Shown: piece after piece, positions 54,315 to 61,843 of the stretch | Layout: every line of letters starts with the position of its first letter | Numbering within the stretch: position 1 is the first letter of the stretch | Assembly (NCBI GenBank): GCA_002092835.1 | Contig: LVWL01000020.1 | Coordinates: 339,269-403,268, forward strand | Reading direction: 5' to 3' | Length of the DNA: 64,000 bases | From: Campylobacter concisus | GTDB taxonomy: Bacteria; Campylobacterota; Campylobacteria; Campylobacterales; Campylobacteraceae | Program-made: the position numbers and the translations under genes | The notes under the pieces: model-generated | What the model saw: only the letters and a program-made list of their open reading frames with translations | What the model was told of the DNA's origin: nothing | The model's database searches: none

Positions 54315-55456
54315 CTATCTAGCCAGTTTAAATTGTTTGATGCTAGCTTTTTGAATTTGCTTAAATATCATCTTTATAATGTTGACACTCATCGCATTTC
54401 CTGCTTGCTTGTAGGTTTGCGTATCGCTCACTACGATTTTGAAGCTCTCAGGAAATCCTTGCAAACGTAGACACTCTCTAGGGGTTAGCTTGCGTATGCG
54501 CGCGCTTTTTAGCAGATTGTTTTGCTCAAAGCTGCTAGAGCTTATCGTAGGGCAAACTGCAAACTCGCCACCCTTATTAAAGCCTCGTGCGCGTTGTAAA
54601 ATTTTCGGCTCTTGATTGCCACCTTGTGCCGTATATATAGTAGGAGCTACCCCGTCGACATCATAAACTCGTTTTAGTATGTCGTTGCCTTTTATGTCGA
54701 GCTTGCCAACTACTTTTATGAAGTTATCCGTGCGACGACTTCCTGCGGTAGTCATTATGCAATTCCCTACATCGCTTAAAGACATTGGGGCAAAGCTGCC
54801 CTGAAAGTTGTTTTCTTTTTTCTTAAGGCATGCGATCATCTTATCGCCCAAAAAGTATTTTTCATCTACTTCGCAATCTAGCATATCGCCCAAATTTAGC
54901 TCTAGTGCCTGCTTTGGTGCGTTAAAAAAGGCGTGATATTCGTCTACGTTCAAAAACCCCACGATATACAATCGCTCTCTATTTTGCGGGATGCCGTAGT
55001 CTTTTGTGTTTAAAACTTCGGCGTGGCAGTGATAACCCAGCCTCGCAAGGTGTCCATAAATCTTTGATAGCTTTTGCCGCCGTTGATAGACAAAAAGCCT
55101 TTGACGTTTTCATAGATGAATACGCTAGGGCAAGCCTCGCTAACGACGCGGTAAAATTGCCATATCAGATTGCCTCTCTCGCCGTCCTCGCCCGCGCGAT
55201 GCCCTGCGATTGAGAAGTCTTGGCAAGGGCTACCGCCGATCAAAATATCTATTTGCCCGGCGTAAGCTTTGGCGTCAAGATCGCAAACATCCTCATAAAA
55301 AGCTAGCGGGGCTTCGTGATTGGCTAGATAGCTTTGACGAGCGAATTTGTTTATCTCGCAGGCAAGTATCGTTTTAGCCTCGCCGAATACTTCGCGAGCT
55401 GCAAACTCGGGCGCGCCGATGCCTGAAAAAAGAGTAGCAAGTGATATTTTATGCAT
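54315..55456 (-). pseudogene. C5 cytosine DNA methyltransferase, split by frameshift
   Basis: The N-terminal part (to about 55040) has SLATLFSGIGAPEFAAREVF, the catalytic PC motif GGSPCQDFSIAGHRAG and VFIYENVKGFL. It breaks in GWVITATPKF, while the next frame continues GLGYHCHAEVLNTKDYGIP and MYIVGFLNVDEYHAFF. The C-terminal part holds KLTPRECLRLQGFPESF and AGNAMSVNIIK. One missing base near 55039-55042 explains both. Start ATG at 55456 overlaps the upstream stop. A solitary phage methyltransferase like this would mask sites from host restriction. Confidence 0.85.
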
Positions 55457-55841
55457 TATGCACATCCGAAAAGAGACTATTTTCTTTTATAAATTTCTTT
55501 AAAATTTCTACGACTTCATGTGCAAAATCAGGGTTTTTAAAACGAAAACGTCTAAAATAAAAATAAATTGCAGCTTTGTTTTTACCAGTATGCTTTGAAA
55601 CGTAGTCTGCGATCTCGCTTTCACTTGATGCACATTCAAGTGCTTTATAATACATATCTGCCACTTCATCAAAATGTGGACAGAGGTAGTTTTGCTTAAC
55701 GAAAAGGGCGTGCTCATATATCTTAAAACGATCATGCCTGTCATGCTTGCGGTCAAGATAGCTTAAATTTTGTAAATTTTTCTTGCACGTTTCAAGTATG
55801 CTAGCGTGATCTACGCGTATATACTCCCTCATCGTTGTCAT
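55449..55841 (-). CDS. Hypothetical early phage protein
   Basis: 130 aa, helical and charged (IYEHALFVKQNYLCPHFDEV; GKNKAAIYFYFRRFRFKNPD). No domain recognised. Its start lies four bases from the stop of the small membrane gene, and its end overlaps the methyltransferase start, so it is in the leftward operon. Confidence 0.6.
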   Translation of the reverse strand: MTTMREYIRVDHASILETCKKNLQNLSYLDRKHDRHDRFKIYEHALFVKQNYLCPHFDEVADMYYKALECASSESEIADYVSKHTGKNKAAIYFYFRRFRFKNPDFAHEVVEILKKFIKENSLFSDVHNA

Positions 55842-55844
55842 AAG

Positions 55845-55955
55845 CTAGCTCCTTTTTTTAAAAAACAAAGCCAACATGCCAAGCGTTAACATGGCACCTC
55901 CGACAAAAGCACAAACAACTACTGCAATAACGCTTAAGGCAAATTGCTCAGTCAT
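55845..55955 (-). CDS. Small membrane protein
   Basis: 36 aa: MTEQFALSVIAVVVCAFVGG then AMLTLGMLALFFKKRS. Almost all hydrophobic with basic end, one or two spans. AAGGATAG upstream. Overlaps the HTH gene by 4 bases (ATGA), consistent with coupling. Confidence 0.5.
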   Translation of the reverse strand: MTEQFALSVIAVVVCAFVGGAMLTLGMLALFFKKRS

Positions 55956-56212
55956 GATCTATCCTTTTTGGTAAAAATTTCGCCTTCGCCAAAAAATAGC
56001 CACTGGATCGAAAAGTCATACTTGTCAGCAAGTAGGATGATCCATGATAGTGGCGGTCTGTTCTCTTTTATGACATTCCAGTAAGCGACTCTAGTGACGT
56101 TAAGCACTTGTTTGGCAAAGTCATTTTTGCCGTAGTCAAGCAGTCTTCTAGCCGCATCTATACGCTGCGTAATGGCTACAATATCAAGCGTTTGGTGCTG
56201 CTTTTTATCCAT
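55952..56212 (-). CDS. CI/Cro-type helix-turn-helix regulator
   Basis: 86 aa. FAKQVLNVTRVAYWNVIKEN is a helix-turn-helix and SIQWLFFGEGEIF is the tail found in phage CI-type repressors (usually SxDWLLxGEGE). First leftward gene opposite the 56344 regulator, so a Cro-like role is likely. GATTTTCGATGG gives the start. Confidence 0.78.
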   Translation of the reverse strand: MDKKQHQTLDIVAITQRIDAARRLLDYGKNDFAKQVLNVTRVAYWNVIKENRPPLSWIILLADKYDFSIQWLFFGEGEIFTKKDRS

Positions 56213-56343
56213 CGAAAATCCCTTTTTACGCTATAATGTAAATACATTTTAACGCTTTGGTTAAATATTTGAGTTAATTATATACTCAATTGAAATAAAA
56301 GTCAATAGCATATTACTCAAAAATTTCTAAAAGGAGTATAAAT
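56213..56343. promoter_or_regulatory. Divergent operator/promoter region between the two regulators
   Basis: 131 bases between oppositely oriented regulators. TTGAGT (56269-56274) and ACTCAA (56284-56289) form an inverted pair with a 9-base spacer; a third ACTCAA is at 56315-56320. An imperfect palindrome AATGTAAATACATT spans 56236-56249, next to TATAAT (56232-56237). Good candidate for the lysis/lysogeny switch. Confidence 0.6.
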
Positions 56344-56730
56344 ATGGAAAATTTAGAAGCTATTTTGGCGAGAATGCGCGCTGTGCTCGGAGTAAAAACA
56401 GATAAGCAGATGTGTGAAATTTTAGAAATTCCATACAATACTATTACGACTTGGAAAGATAGGGACAAAATTCCAAAAGGAAGATTTTTGGAAATTGCCG
56501 CAAAGCTAAATGTAACGCCCGAATATCTAGAGAGTGGAATAAATATATCAGGTGGCAACAATCAAATCGGCAATTTAAATACACAAAACAATGGTTCAAA
56601 TGAAAAGGATAGAGGCGAGATATGGAGCGAGTTTGTAAAGCTCTTTGATGAATACGGCAGCAATGCAATGCTTAAAAAATTTATCGAGCGTCTAGAGGAA
56701 GAAAAAGAGAAATTTACTAAAGGAGAGTAA
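56344..56730 (+). CDS. Phage repressor with HTH and RHIM/BASS-like motif
   Basis: 128 aa. HTH of the CI-repressor type at about 18-58 (TDKQMCEILEIPYNTITTWK; PKGRFLEIAAKLNVTPEYLE). Residues 70-83 are GGNNQIGNLNTQNN, followed by a helical tail (EIWSEFVKLFDEYG). The same motif ends the next two proteins. Divergent from the leftward early operon across the operator region; likely the prophage repressor. Confidence 0.75.
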   Translation: MENLEAILARMRAVLGVKTDKQMCEILEIPYNTITTWKDRDKIPKGRFLEIAAKLNVTPEYLESGINISGGNNQIGNLNTQNNGSNEKDRGEIWSEFVKLFDEYGSNAMLKKFIERLEEEKEKFTKGE

Positions 56731-56732
56731 AA

Positions 56733-57110
56733 ATGCTTGAGCAGGATAAATACTGGACTAAAAATATCGGTCTTAGTGTAAATGATAACGAAAATGAAAT
56801 AAGTGTCTTTGAGGTAAAGGAGCTGATGCTTTTTAGAGAAGATGCTAAGAGTAACGCAGGGTATGGAGATGACAAAATGTTGGCTGCTCAAGAATTTCTA
56901 GAATTTTTGGATATAGAATATCATAAAATTTTAGATGCTGATTTTGTTTTTAAAGATAAAGATGATCCTGTATGGCTATGGGTAAAATTTTCTCAAGAAG
57001 TTGGAAGAAAAAAGAGAGGCGATACAAAAATATATAACATACAAATCCACGGTGGAAACAATCAAATAGGCGACGGAAATACTCAACATAATAATGGAAA
57101 TAAAGCGTGA
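56733..57110 (+). CDS. Unknown protein with C-terminal GGNNQIG motif
   Basis: 125 aa. The first ~95 residues are an unknown acidic/helical region (ISVFEVKELMLFREDAKSNA; KDDPVWLWVKFSQEVGRKKR). Residues 107-120, GGNNQIGDGNTQHN, repeat the motif of the preceding repressor, preceded by TKIYNIQIH. Ends within four bases of the next gene. Function unknown; the shared motif suggests a partner of its neighbours. Confidence 0.7.
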   Translation: MLEQDKYWTKNIGLSVNDNENEISVFEVKELMLFREDAKSNAGYGDDKMLAAQEFLEFLDIEYHKILDADFVFKDKDDPVWLWVKFSQEVGRKKRGDTKIYNIQIHGGNNQIGDGNTQHNNGNKA

Positions 57111-57436
57111 TAGATGAATTTTTAAAGGCATTTTTTGATGCGATAGGTGGCTTTGTAAGTTATTGTCTCGCTTTTATTTTTAGTGGCATAGAAAAATTTA
57201 TCATGTATATATTGTATTATCCAGATCCGCAAATCTTGTATTATAGATTAGCCGGATTTATGATGCTTTTTATGATAACAATTTCTTTGTTTTCATTTTA
57301 TATGAACAAAAGAAGGCGTCGATTAAAAAAGGATAAGCCACTTAAATTTTATAATAATAAAAGACACACTATTATAATCAATGGTGGAAATAATCAAATC
57401 GGCAACGATAATACGCAGAATAATTACAAGAGATAG
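57107..57436 (+). CDS. Membrane protein with C-terminal GGNNQIG motif
   Basis: 109 aa, GTG start at 57107 overlapping the previous stop. Two hydrophobic regions (AIGGFVSYCLAFIFSGIEKF; LAGFMMLFMITISLFSFYM), a basic stretch (NKRRRRLKKDKP) and residues 93-106 GGNNQIGNDNTQNN at the C-terminus, after HTIIIN. A membrane protein with a terminal amyloid-like motif is the organisation of pore-forming effectors in amyloid-signalling pairs; inference. Confidence 0.7.
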   Translation: MIDEFLKAFFDAIGGFVSYCLAFIFSGIEKFIMYILYYPDPQILYYRLAGFMMLFMITISLFSFYMNKRRRRLKKDKPLKFYNNKRHTIIINGGNNQIGNDNTQNNYKR

Positions 57437-57441
57437 AGATA

Positions 57442-58080
57442 ATGAAAGAAGTGGTTTTACAAAATTTCGGTTTTATTTTACTTGCTTTTTCTGTGTTGCT
57501 ATTTATTTTAATATATCTAGTTTTAATTTTTATTGGTTATAAACCAAGAGAGACAATAAAAACAATATTATCCGCCATATCCTATATTATACTTTATTTG
57601 CTAATTGAAGCCATTCTTTGCCGTATTATTTTTGGCAAAGAATATGAGTATTATGTGGGATATTATTTATTTTATTTATTTGCAGCATATATAGACTATA
57701 GACCTCGTGACTTAATACGAAGTAGCTGCATAACTATCATTTTATCTATTATACTAGCTATTGGTGGCGACGGGAAAGAATCTTTTTATGAGTTTTTGAT
57801 GAATTTTACAGTAGGTTTTATATCAATAAATTTTACCTCTATAGTTTTTCTATCATTGCAAAAATTGATAAATCTTACTAAAGAACAATGGATGCAACAT
57901 AAAATTACAAATAACATAAATGCAAAAACTATATCTATTGACAATGAAAATGATGTTGCAATAGATAACTCTCGTGTTCTTAATGCAGAAATCAATACTT
58001 TAGTAGATATTGGGAATATAATAGAAAGCGGCATTCAAAATAAAATTCCTGATGATTTTACAAAAAATGAAAAAATATAA
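57442..58080 (+). CDS. Multi-span membrane protein
   Basis: 212 aa with four to five spans (NFGFILLAFSVLLFILIYLV; AISYIILYLLIEAILCRIIF; SCITIILSIILAIGG; GFISINFTSIVFLS). The soluble C-terminus is Asn/Asp/Ile-rich (NNINAKTISIDNENDVAIDN), somewhat like the polar repeats before the motif in the previous proteins but without QIG. Six bases after the preceding gene, so same transcript. Confidence 0.65.
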   Translation: MKEVVLQNFGFILLAFSVLLFILIYLVLIFIGYKPRETIKTILSAISYIILYLLIEAILCRIIFGKEYEYYVGYYLFYLFAAYIDYRPRDLIRSSCITIILSIILAIGGDGKESFYEFLMNFTVGFISINFTSIVFLSLQKLINLTKEQWMQHKITNNINAKTISIDNENDVAIDNSRVLNAEINTLVDIGNIIESGIQNKIPDDFTKNEKI

Positions 58081-58180
58081 ATTTCAAATTTTAATTAGAA
58101 TATATATTGGAACTAGGCAAGCAAGTTTAGAGAATAGAAATAAATTATGGCGAATTACAAACATATAAAAAGGAGAGGAT

Positions 58181-59353
58181 ATGGGCAATGAAAAACAATC
58201 TAATATAGATGTTATTCAAAAAAGACTTATTTCTGTTTTTAAAGATGAAACAAAAATATCCGCACTGTCTGGATTATTGGATATGATAGAAAACAACTCT
58301 TTTGCTACAGCAGTCTCTAATATTGAGAATTTTTATACTAACTATGGTGATTTTGCTACAAAAAAAGAAGAAATAGACGAAATTTTGGATGACGTAAAAG
58401 ACTCCCAAGAAAAAATAAATAATGCTTATAGCGAAATTTACGATATAGACGATAGGAGCATAGCACTAAAAGACTCGAGTAGTATTTTAAATAATTTAAG
58501 GCAAGCCAATAATGATGCTGTAAAAATAAGAAAAACATATATAAATTTTTATGGACAAAAAGACAGCGAAGGCAACCAGACACAAGGTATTGTTTCTAAA
58601 CTCGAGTCTGCTTGTAGCGAAATAGAAGAATCGGAAGATAAAATAAATGAGCTAAAAGATTTTTATGACGAGGTATTTAATGGGATTACGGATGATAATG
58701 ATCCAAAAAACAATAAAAAGTCATGGGTAGACTTTTTGGATGAAAAAAAAGAATATGTAAATAATATGATTGAACAGGGGGAAAATGACTTTAAAAATTT
58801 AAAGAATAAGATAAATTCATTGCTTCCTGGCGCAACTTCCGCTGGGTTAGCTAGGGCATATATGAGACAAAGAAGAATAACGGAAAAGAAAGTAGAAAAG
58901 TGGAATCGTATTTTTAATTGGGCTATAGTAACATTTGCTGTTGCTTTCTTGTTTTATTTTATTTTAGCTATATATTTAAACACTTTTGGTTTTGTTGATT
59001 TTTTTAAAAGTTTACCATTGTGGGTATTTAGTGGATTTTTTATTTATTACTCAACACAACAGATTTCTGAGTACAAGAAAACAGCCGATGAATATAGGCA
59101 CAAAGAAGCCTTAGCGTCATCTTATATTGGCTTTGAGCGTCTTATATTGGAATCTGGAAATATAGAATTGAGAGATAAGCTTTTAGAAATAGCTACTGAT
59201 GCTATCGGTGTTAATCCCAGTGATAGAATAAATTCTAGCGGGCAAATTCCAAGTTTAACATTTTTAGAAAAAATTATAGATTTACTTCCATCTGAAAGTC
59301 TGAGGAAACTTTATGACAAAATAGGTAATTCTCTAAATATCGCAAAAAAATAA
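58181..59353 (+). CDS. Coiled-coil membrane protein of the lysogeny module
   Basis: 390 aa. N-terminal ~220 residues are helical coiled coil (FATKKEEIDEILDDVKDSQE; SACSEIEESEDKINELKDFY), then LLPGATSAGLARAYMRQR, two closely spaced membrane spans at about 245-300 (AIVTFAVAFLFYFILAIYLN; LPLWVFSGFFIYYST), and a helical C-terminus. Similar coiled-coil/LLPGATSAGLA proteins are found near defence and mobile genes; I do not know the function. AAAAGGAGAG ribosome site. Confidence 0.7.
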   Translation: MGNEKQSNIDVIQKRLISVFKDETKISALSGLLDMIENNSFATAVSNIENFYTNYGDFATKKEEIDEILDDVKDSQEKINNAYSEIYDIDDRSIALKDSSSILNNLRQANNDAVKIRKTYINFYGQKDSEGNQTQGIVSKLESACSEIEESEDKINELKDFYDEVFNGITDDNDPKNNKKSWVDFLDEKKEYVNNMIEQGENDFKNLKNKINSLLPGATSAGLARAYMRQRRITEKKVEKWNRIFNWAIVTFAVAFLFYFILAIYLNTFGFVDFFKSLPLWVFSGFFIYYSTQQISEYKKTADEYRHKEALASSYIGFERLILESGNIELRDKLLEIATDAIGVNPSDRINSSGQIPSLTFLEKIIDLLPSESLRKLYDKIGNSLNIAKK

Positions 59354-59361
59354 TAACTTTA

Positions 59362-59375
59362 TACATTTTTTAGGA
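59362..59375 (+). promoter_or_regulatory. Late-gene leader element upstream of the portal relic
   Basis: TACATTTTTTAGGA, ending 42 bases before the relic ATG at 59417. Surroundings TTTATACxTTTTTTAGGAAACTCATAA match the portal leader almost base for base. Confidence 0.5.
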
Positions 59376-59384
59376 AACTCATAA

Positions 59385-59510
59385 TCTAAACTATCCGTAA
59401 AAAGCGGAGAGTTTAGATGAATAACGATTTAGATTTGATCAAAAAAGCTTTAGCGATCTTGAAAATCACAAGGTTTATAAAAAAAGTTTTTTAAATTTAC
59501 ACTCTATGCA
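59385..59510 (+). pseudogene. Relic copy of the portal leader and first codons
   Basis: The hairpin TCTAAACT/AGTTTAGA (59385-59417) with GGAG in the loop mirrors the portal leader. The ATG at 59417 begins MNNDLDLIKKA, like portal MNEDLNLIERA. A missing base after AAAGCTTT then puts the frame off; in the corrected frame DLENHKVYKKSFLNL follows (portal DLEQHKKRFLE). After ~90 bases similarity ends. Looks like a fragment of a related phage's portal gene left at the prophage end. Confidence 0.6.
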
Positions 59511-59534
59511 AAATAATACACAATATTTTATACG

Positions 59535-60734
59535 TTATTTTACCAACACATCCAAATAATCCGCCCACCATTGCATTAACATCTTCATATCTGCTAAATT
59601 TTGAGCTCTATTGTAAGCTTCTCTTACTTTATCCTTGTCCTTGTGTGCAAGGCATCGTTCGATGATGTCAGCATGACAACCATGTTCATTTCTTTTTTCG
59701 TTGGCCATAGTTGAAAACATCGCACGAAAGCCATGAGAAACGATCTCGTCTTTGCTATATCCCATGCGTCTTAGTGCTGTATTTAATGTATTTTCACTCA
59801 TTGGGCGGCTTTTGGATAGTGTGCTGGGAAAAAGATACCCTTCGGTATTTCTACAAATTTTTGCATAGTCTTTTAATAAATTTACGACTTGATCAGCTAG
59901 CGGTAGTCTAAAAGCCTCTTTCATTTTCATTTTATCTGCTTTAATCGTCCAAATTTTTGTGGACAGATCAAACTCATCCCACTGGGCAGCCCTAACATTA
60001 AATGGACGCATAGCGGTGTAGATCGCAAGCTTTAGTGCAACTTTTGTTTTTATGTCACCATTATATCCGTCTACTGACACAAGTAGCGTACGTATCTCAT
60101 TTTCATCTGTGATAGTAGGGAAATTTTTAGGCTTTGCGATTTTAAAGGCGTATTTGAAATTTATATCGGCCACGACGTTGTGAGCAACTATCTCATAGGT
60201 GACAGCGTATCTAAAAATTTGATTTAGCAAGATAAATACACGCTTGATGGTTTCTAAATTCCCAGCTTTTTCTATGGTCTTTAATACATCTATTATTTCT
60301 ACTGCTTTTATATTGTCCAATGGTCGATCGCCTAAATAAGGTGCAACGTGCTTGTTAAAAATCAAATTTTGTTTTTTTAAGTAGTTTGGAGTTATGTTTT
60401 CGGATTTTATATCTAGCCATTTTGTAGCGATATCGTTTAGTGTTGTTTTGCTACTCTTTTTACTTATTAGCGGATCAATACCGTCTAATATTTGAGCGGC
60501 CAGCTCCCTGCGTTTTTCTCTGGCGGCTGAGAGGCTAAGATCAGGATAATTACCCAGGGCCATTCGGCGTGTTTTTAATGTAAGAGGACTTTTATATTCA
60601 AGTGCAAAAAATTTACGACCGCCTGGCTCGATGAAAATAAATAAATTTTGTCCGTCAGATTTTTTATAAACCTTATCTTTGGGTTTTAAAGCCCTTATGG
60701 CTGTGTCCGTCAAAGGAGGGTTAATTTTTGGCAT
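59535..60734 (-). CDS. int: Tyrosine-recombinase integrase
   Basis: 399 aa. N-terminal DUF4102-type domain (LTDTAIRALKPKDKVYKKSD; FALEYKSPLTLKTRRMALGN). SAM-like core-binding region about 90-190. Catalytic residues: Arg in AIYTAMRPFNVRA, HGFRAMFSTMANE (H-x-x-R), LAHKDKDKVREAYNRA with the terminal tyrosine nucleophile. P4-type integrases favour tRNA or tmRNA 3' ends, consistent with insertion at ssrA. It is 231 bases from the right att core. Confidence 0.95.
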   Translation of the reverse strand: MPKINPPLTDTAIRALKPKDKVYKKSDGQNLFIFIEPGGRKFFALEYKSPLTLKTRRMALGNYPDLSLSAAREKRRELAAQILDGIDPLISKKSSKTTLNDIATKWLDIKSENITPNYLKKQNLIFNKHVAPYLGDRPLDNIKAVEIIDVLKTIEKAGNLETIKRVFILLNQIFRYAVTYEIVAHNVVADINFKYAFKIAKPKNFPTITDENEIRTLLVSVDGYNGDIKTKVALKLAIYTAMRPFNVRAAQWDEFDLSTKIWTIKADKMKMKEAFRLPLADQVVNLLKDYAKICRNTEGYLFPSTLSKSRPMSENTLNTALRRMGYSKDEIVSHGFRAMFSTMANEKRNEHGCHADIIERCLAHKDKDKVREAYNRAQNLADMKMLMQWWADYLDVLVK

Positions 60735-60780
60735 TTTTGTCCTTTTGGTGCCCGCAAGCCCCTAAAAATCAAGCAACGAT

Positions 60781-60836
60781 TTTTTACGGACATTTTTTGG
60801 CGGACAATATTTTATCCTTTAAATTATCCGTAAAAA
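60781..60836. promoter_or_regulatory. Candidate integrase arm-type sites, right arm
   Basis: TTTTTACGGA (60781-60790, minus orientation of TCCGTAAAAA) and TCCGTAAAAA (60827-60836). With the left site at 24899 they would flank the core in the excised circle at ~70, 130 and 175 bases. TCCGTAAAAA also occurs at 59394, within the portal relic leader. Confidence 0.5.
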
Positions 60837-60964
60837 GTCCTTAAAGGCAATTAAAAGGGCTTAAAAATATTGAAAACAATTTAAAATAATAAGATATAAT
60901 AAAAGTCGTTTTTGTCGCGCTTTGGGAAAGGTTTTTAAAAAGATTGAAAGGGATTAAAAAATAT

Positions 60965-60983
60965 AAAATGGTGGAAGCGAGGG
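60965..60983. repeat. attR core
   Basis: AAAATGGTGGAAGCGAGGG, the 3' end of ssrA (acceptor CCA complement) plus four bases. Identical to attL at 24815-24833. Confidence 0.93.
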
Positions 60984-61327
60984 GGATCGAACCCCTGTCC
61001 AAAAACAAAATACATACAGCCTCTACACGCTTAGCAAAAGTGAAAATTTCATCTAAAAAGGCTCACTTTCCAAAACCAAAATTTAGACTAAGACCAAAAT
61101 TTCAGCTCGCACTCAGTCATATTACGAGCCTACTCTAGCTAAATTACTTGCTTTTGTCCTAGCTAGAATTAGACTAAGCAAGGCTCAACTGAACTTACGC
61201 AGCTTTAGCGTAAGCAGGAGCGAAATTAACGTTGTTTGCGTTTAAATTTAATTTGAGCTTTTTACGCTTTGCTCAAAGCGACGTGCCACCGTACACACTC
61301 TGCTCCTGTCGAAGCCAAGTCGCTCCC
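60969..61327 (-). ncRNA. ssrA: Transfer-messenger RNA
   Basis: 359 nt. The 5' end GGGAGCG pairs with CGCTTCC before A-CCA at the 3' end. The T-arm GTTCGATCCCCCTCG is present. The tag reads from the GCA at 61239 to the TAA at 61195: ANNVNFAPAYAKAA. It rescues stalled ribosomes and tags their products for proteolysis. Integration leaves a full-length gene, since the prophage att core restores the 3' end. Confidence 0.96.
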
Positions 61328-61353
61328 AAAAAATAAAATGGTTAGTGAATTAT

Positions 61354-61758
61354 TTAGTTAAGTTTTGCAGGCACATCAATGATTTTTGGTTCAAGAACAC
61401 TAAAATATTCAAAATCGTTCTCGACGTCATCTTTATATTTATTAAACTGATCGCTAATAAGTAGCAACCAATCTATAAATTTATCATTTGCTGGCCCTTT
61501 TAGACTTCTTGCCTCTTGAGTTATCTCTTCAGCTAAAGTTGTAAGCTTTAATATCGGATCAAGATGCATAAATCCTGCTGCTGATTTAATATTATGAAAA
61601 ATCCTAGTAAGCTCTAAGATGCTGTCTTTATATTTATCAGCTCTTCCTAAATTTATTATCAAAGGCTCAAGTAAATCGCACATTAAAGCATAGTGAGATA
61701 AAAATTCTTCAACTATGTCATAAGAGTAATCTATTTCAAGCCTTTTTAATATACCCAT
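61354..61758 (-). CDS. Hpt-domain phosphotransfer protein
   Basis: 134 aa from the ATG at 61758 (AAGGAC upstream, eight bases). The Hpt motif is RIFHNIKSAAGFMHLDP: a phosphate-accepting His followed by KSAAGF. A four-helix-bundle pattern is visible (EEFLSHYALMCDLLEPLIIN). No kinase domain, so it is a free phosphorelay partner. The ssrA gene follows downstream. Confidence 0.8.
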   Translation of the reverse strand: MGILKRLEIDYSYDIVEEFLSHYALMCDLLEPLIINLGRADKYKDSILELTRIFHNIKSAAGFMHLDPILKLTTLAEEITQEARSLKGPANDKFIDWLLLISDQFNKYKDDVENDFEYFSVLEPKIIDVPAKLN

Positions 61759-61843
61759 TTTTATGTCCTTAAGAAATTGGCGTAATTGTAGCAAAAATTT
61801 GATAAAATTGTTAGCCTTTTAGCTAAAATCCTTGGAGCTTGCA

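Larger units (their letters stand above)
24815..60983. mobile_element. Complete tailed-phage prophage integrated at ssrA
   Basis: 36.2 kb bounded by 19-bp direct repeats, the right copy being the 3' end of ssrA. Integrase is at the right end, terminase at the left. Late genes run rightward (terL to 46612), early genes leftward (56212 to 48791), and a lysogeny/moron module rightward (56344-59353). A terminase, portal, capsid, lysis cassette and ejection-type proteins are present. Tape measure, tube and sheath genes are not seen, suggesting a podovirus. Several genes carry single-base breaks. Confidence 0.95.

Noticed and set aside
53806..54354. 182-codon plus-strand ORF opposite primase
   Set aside because: It is the antisense of the strongly conserved primase N-terminus; Phe/Cys-rich shadow.
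820..55456. Phase variation as the cause of all frameshifts
   Set aside because: The affected runs are only 2 to 6 bases, too short for typical Campylobacter slippage, and several are in core genes.
24815..60983. Mu-like transposable phage
   Set aside because: No MuA/MuB transposition genes; tyrosine integrase and site-specific att at ssrA instead.
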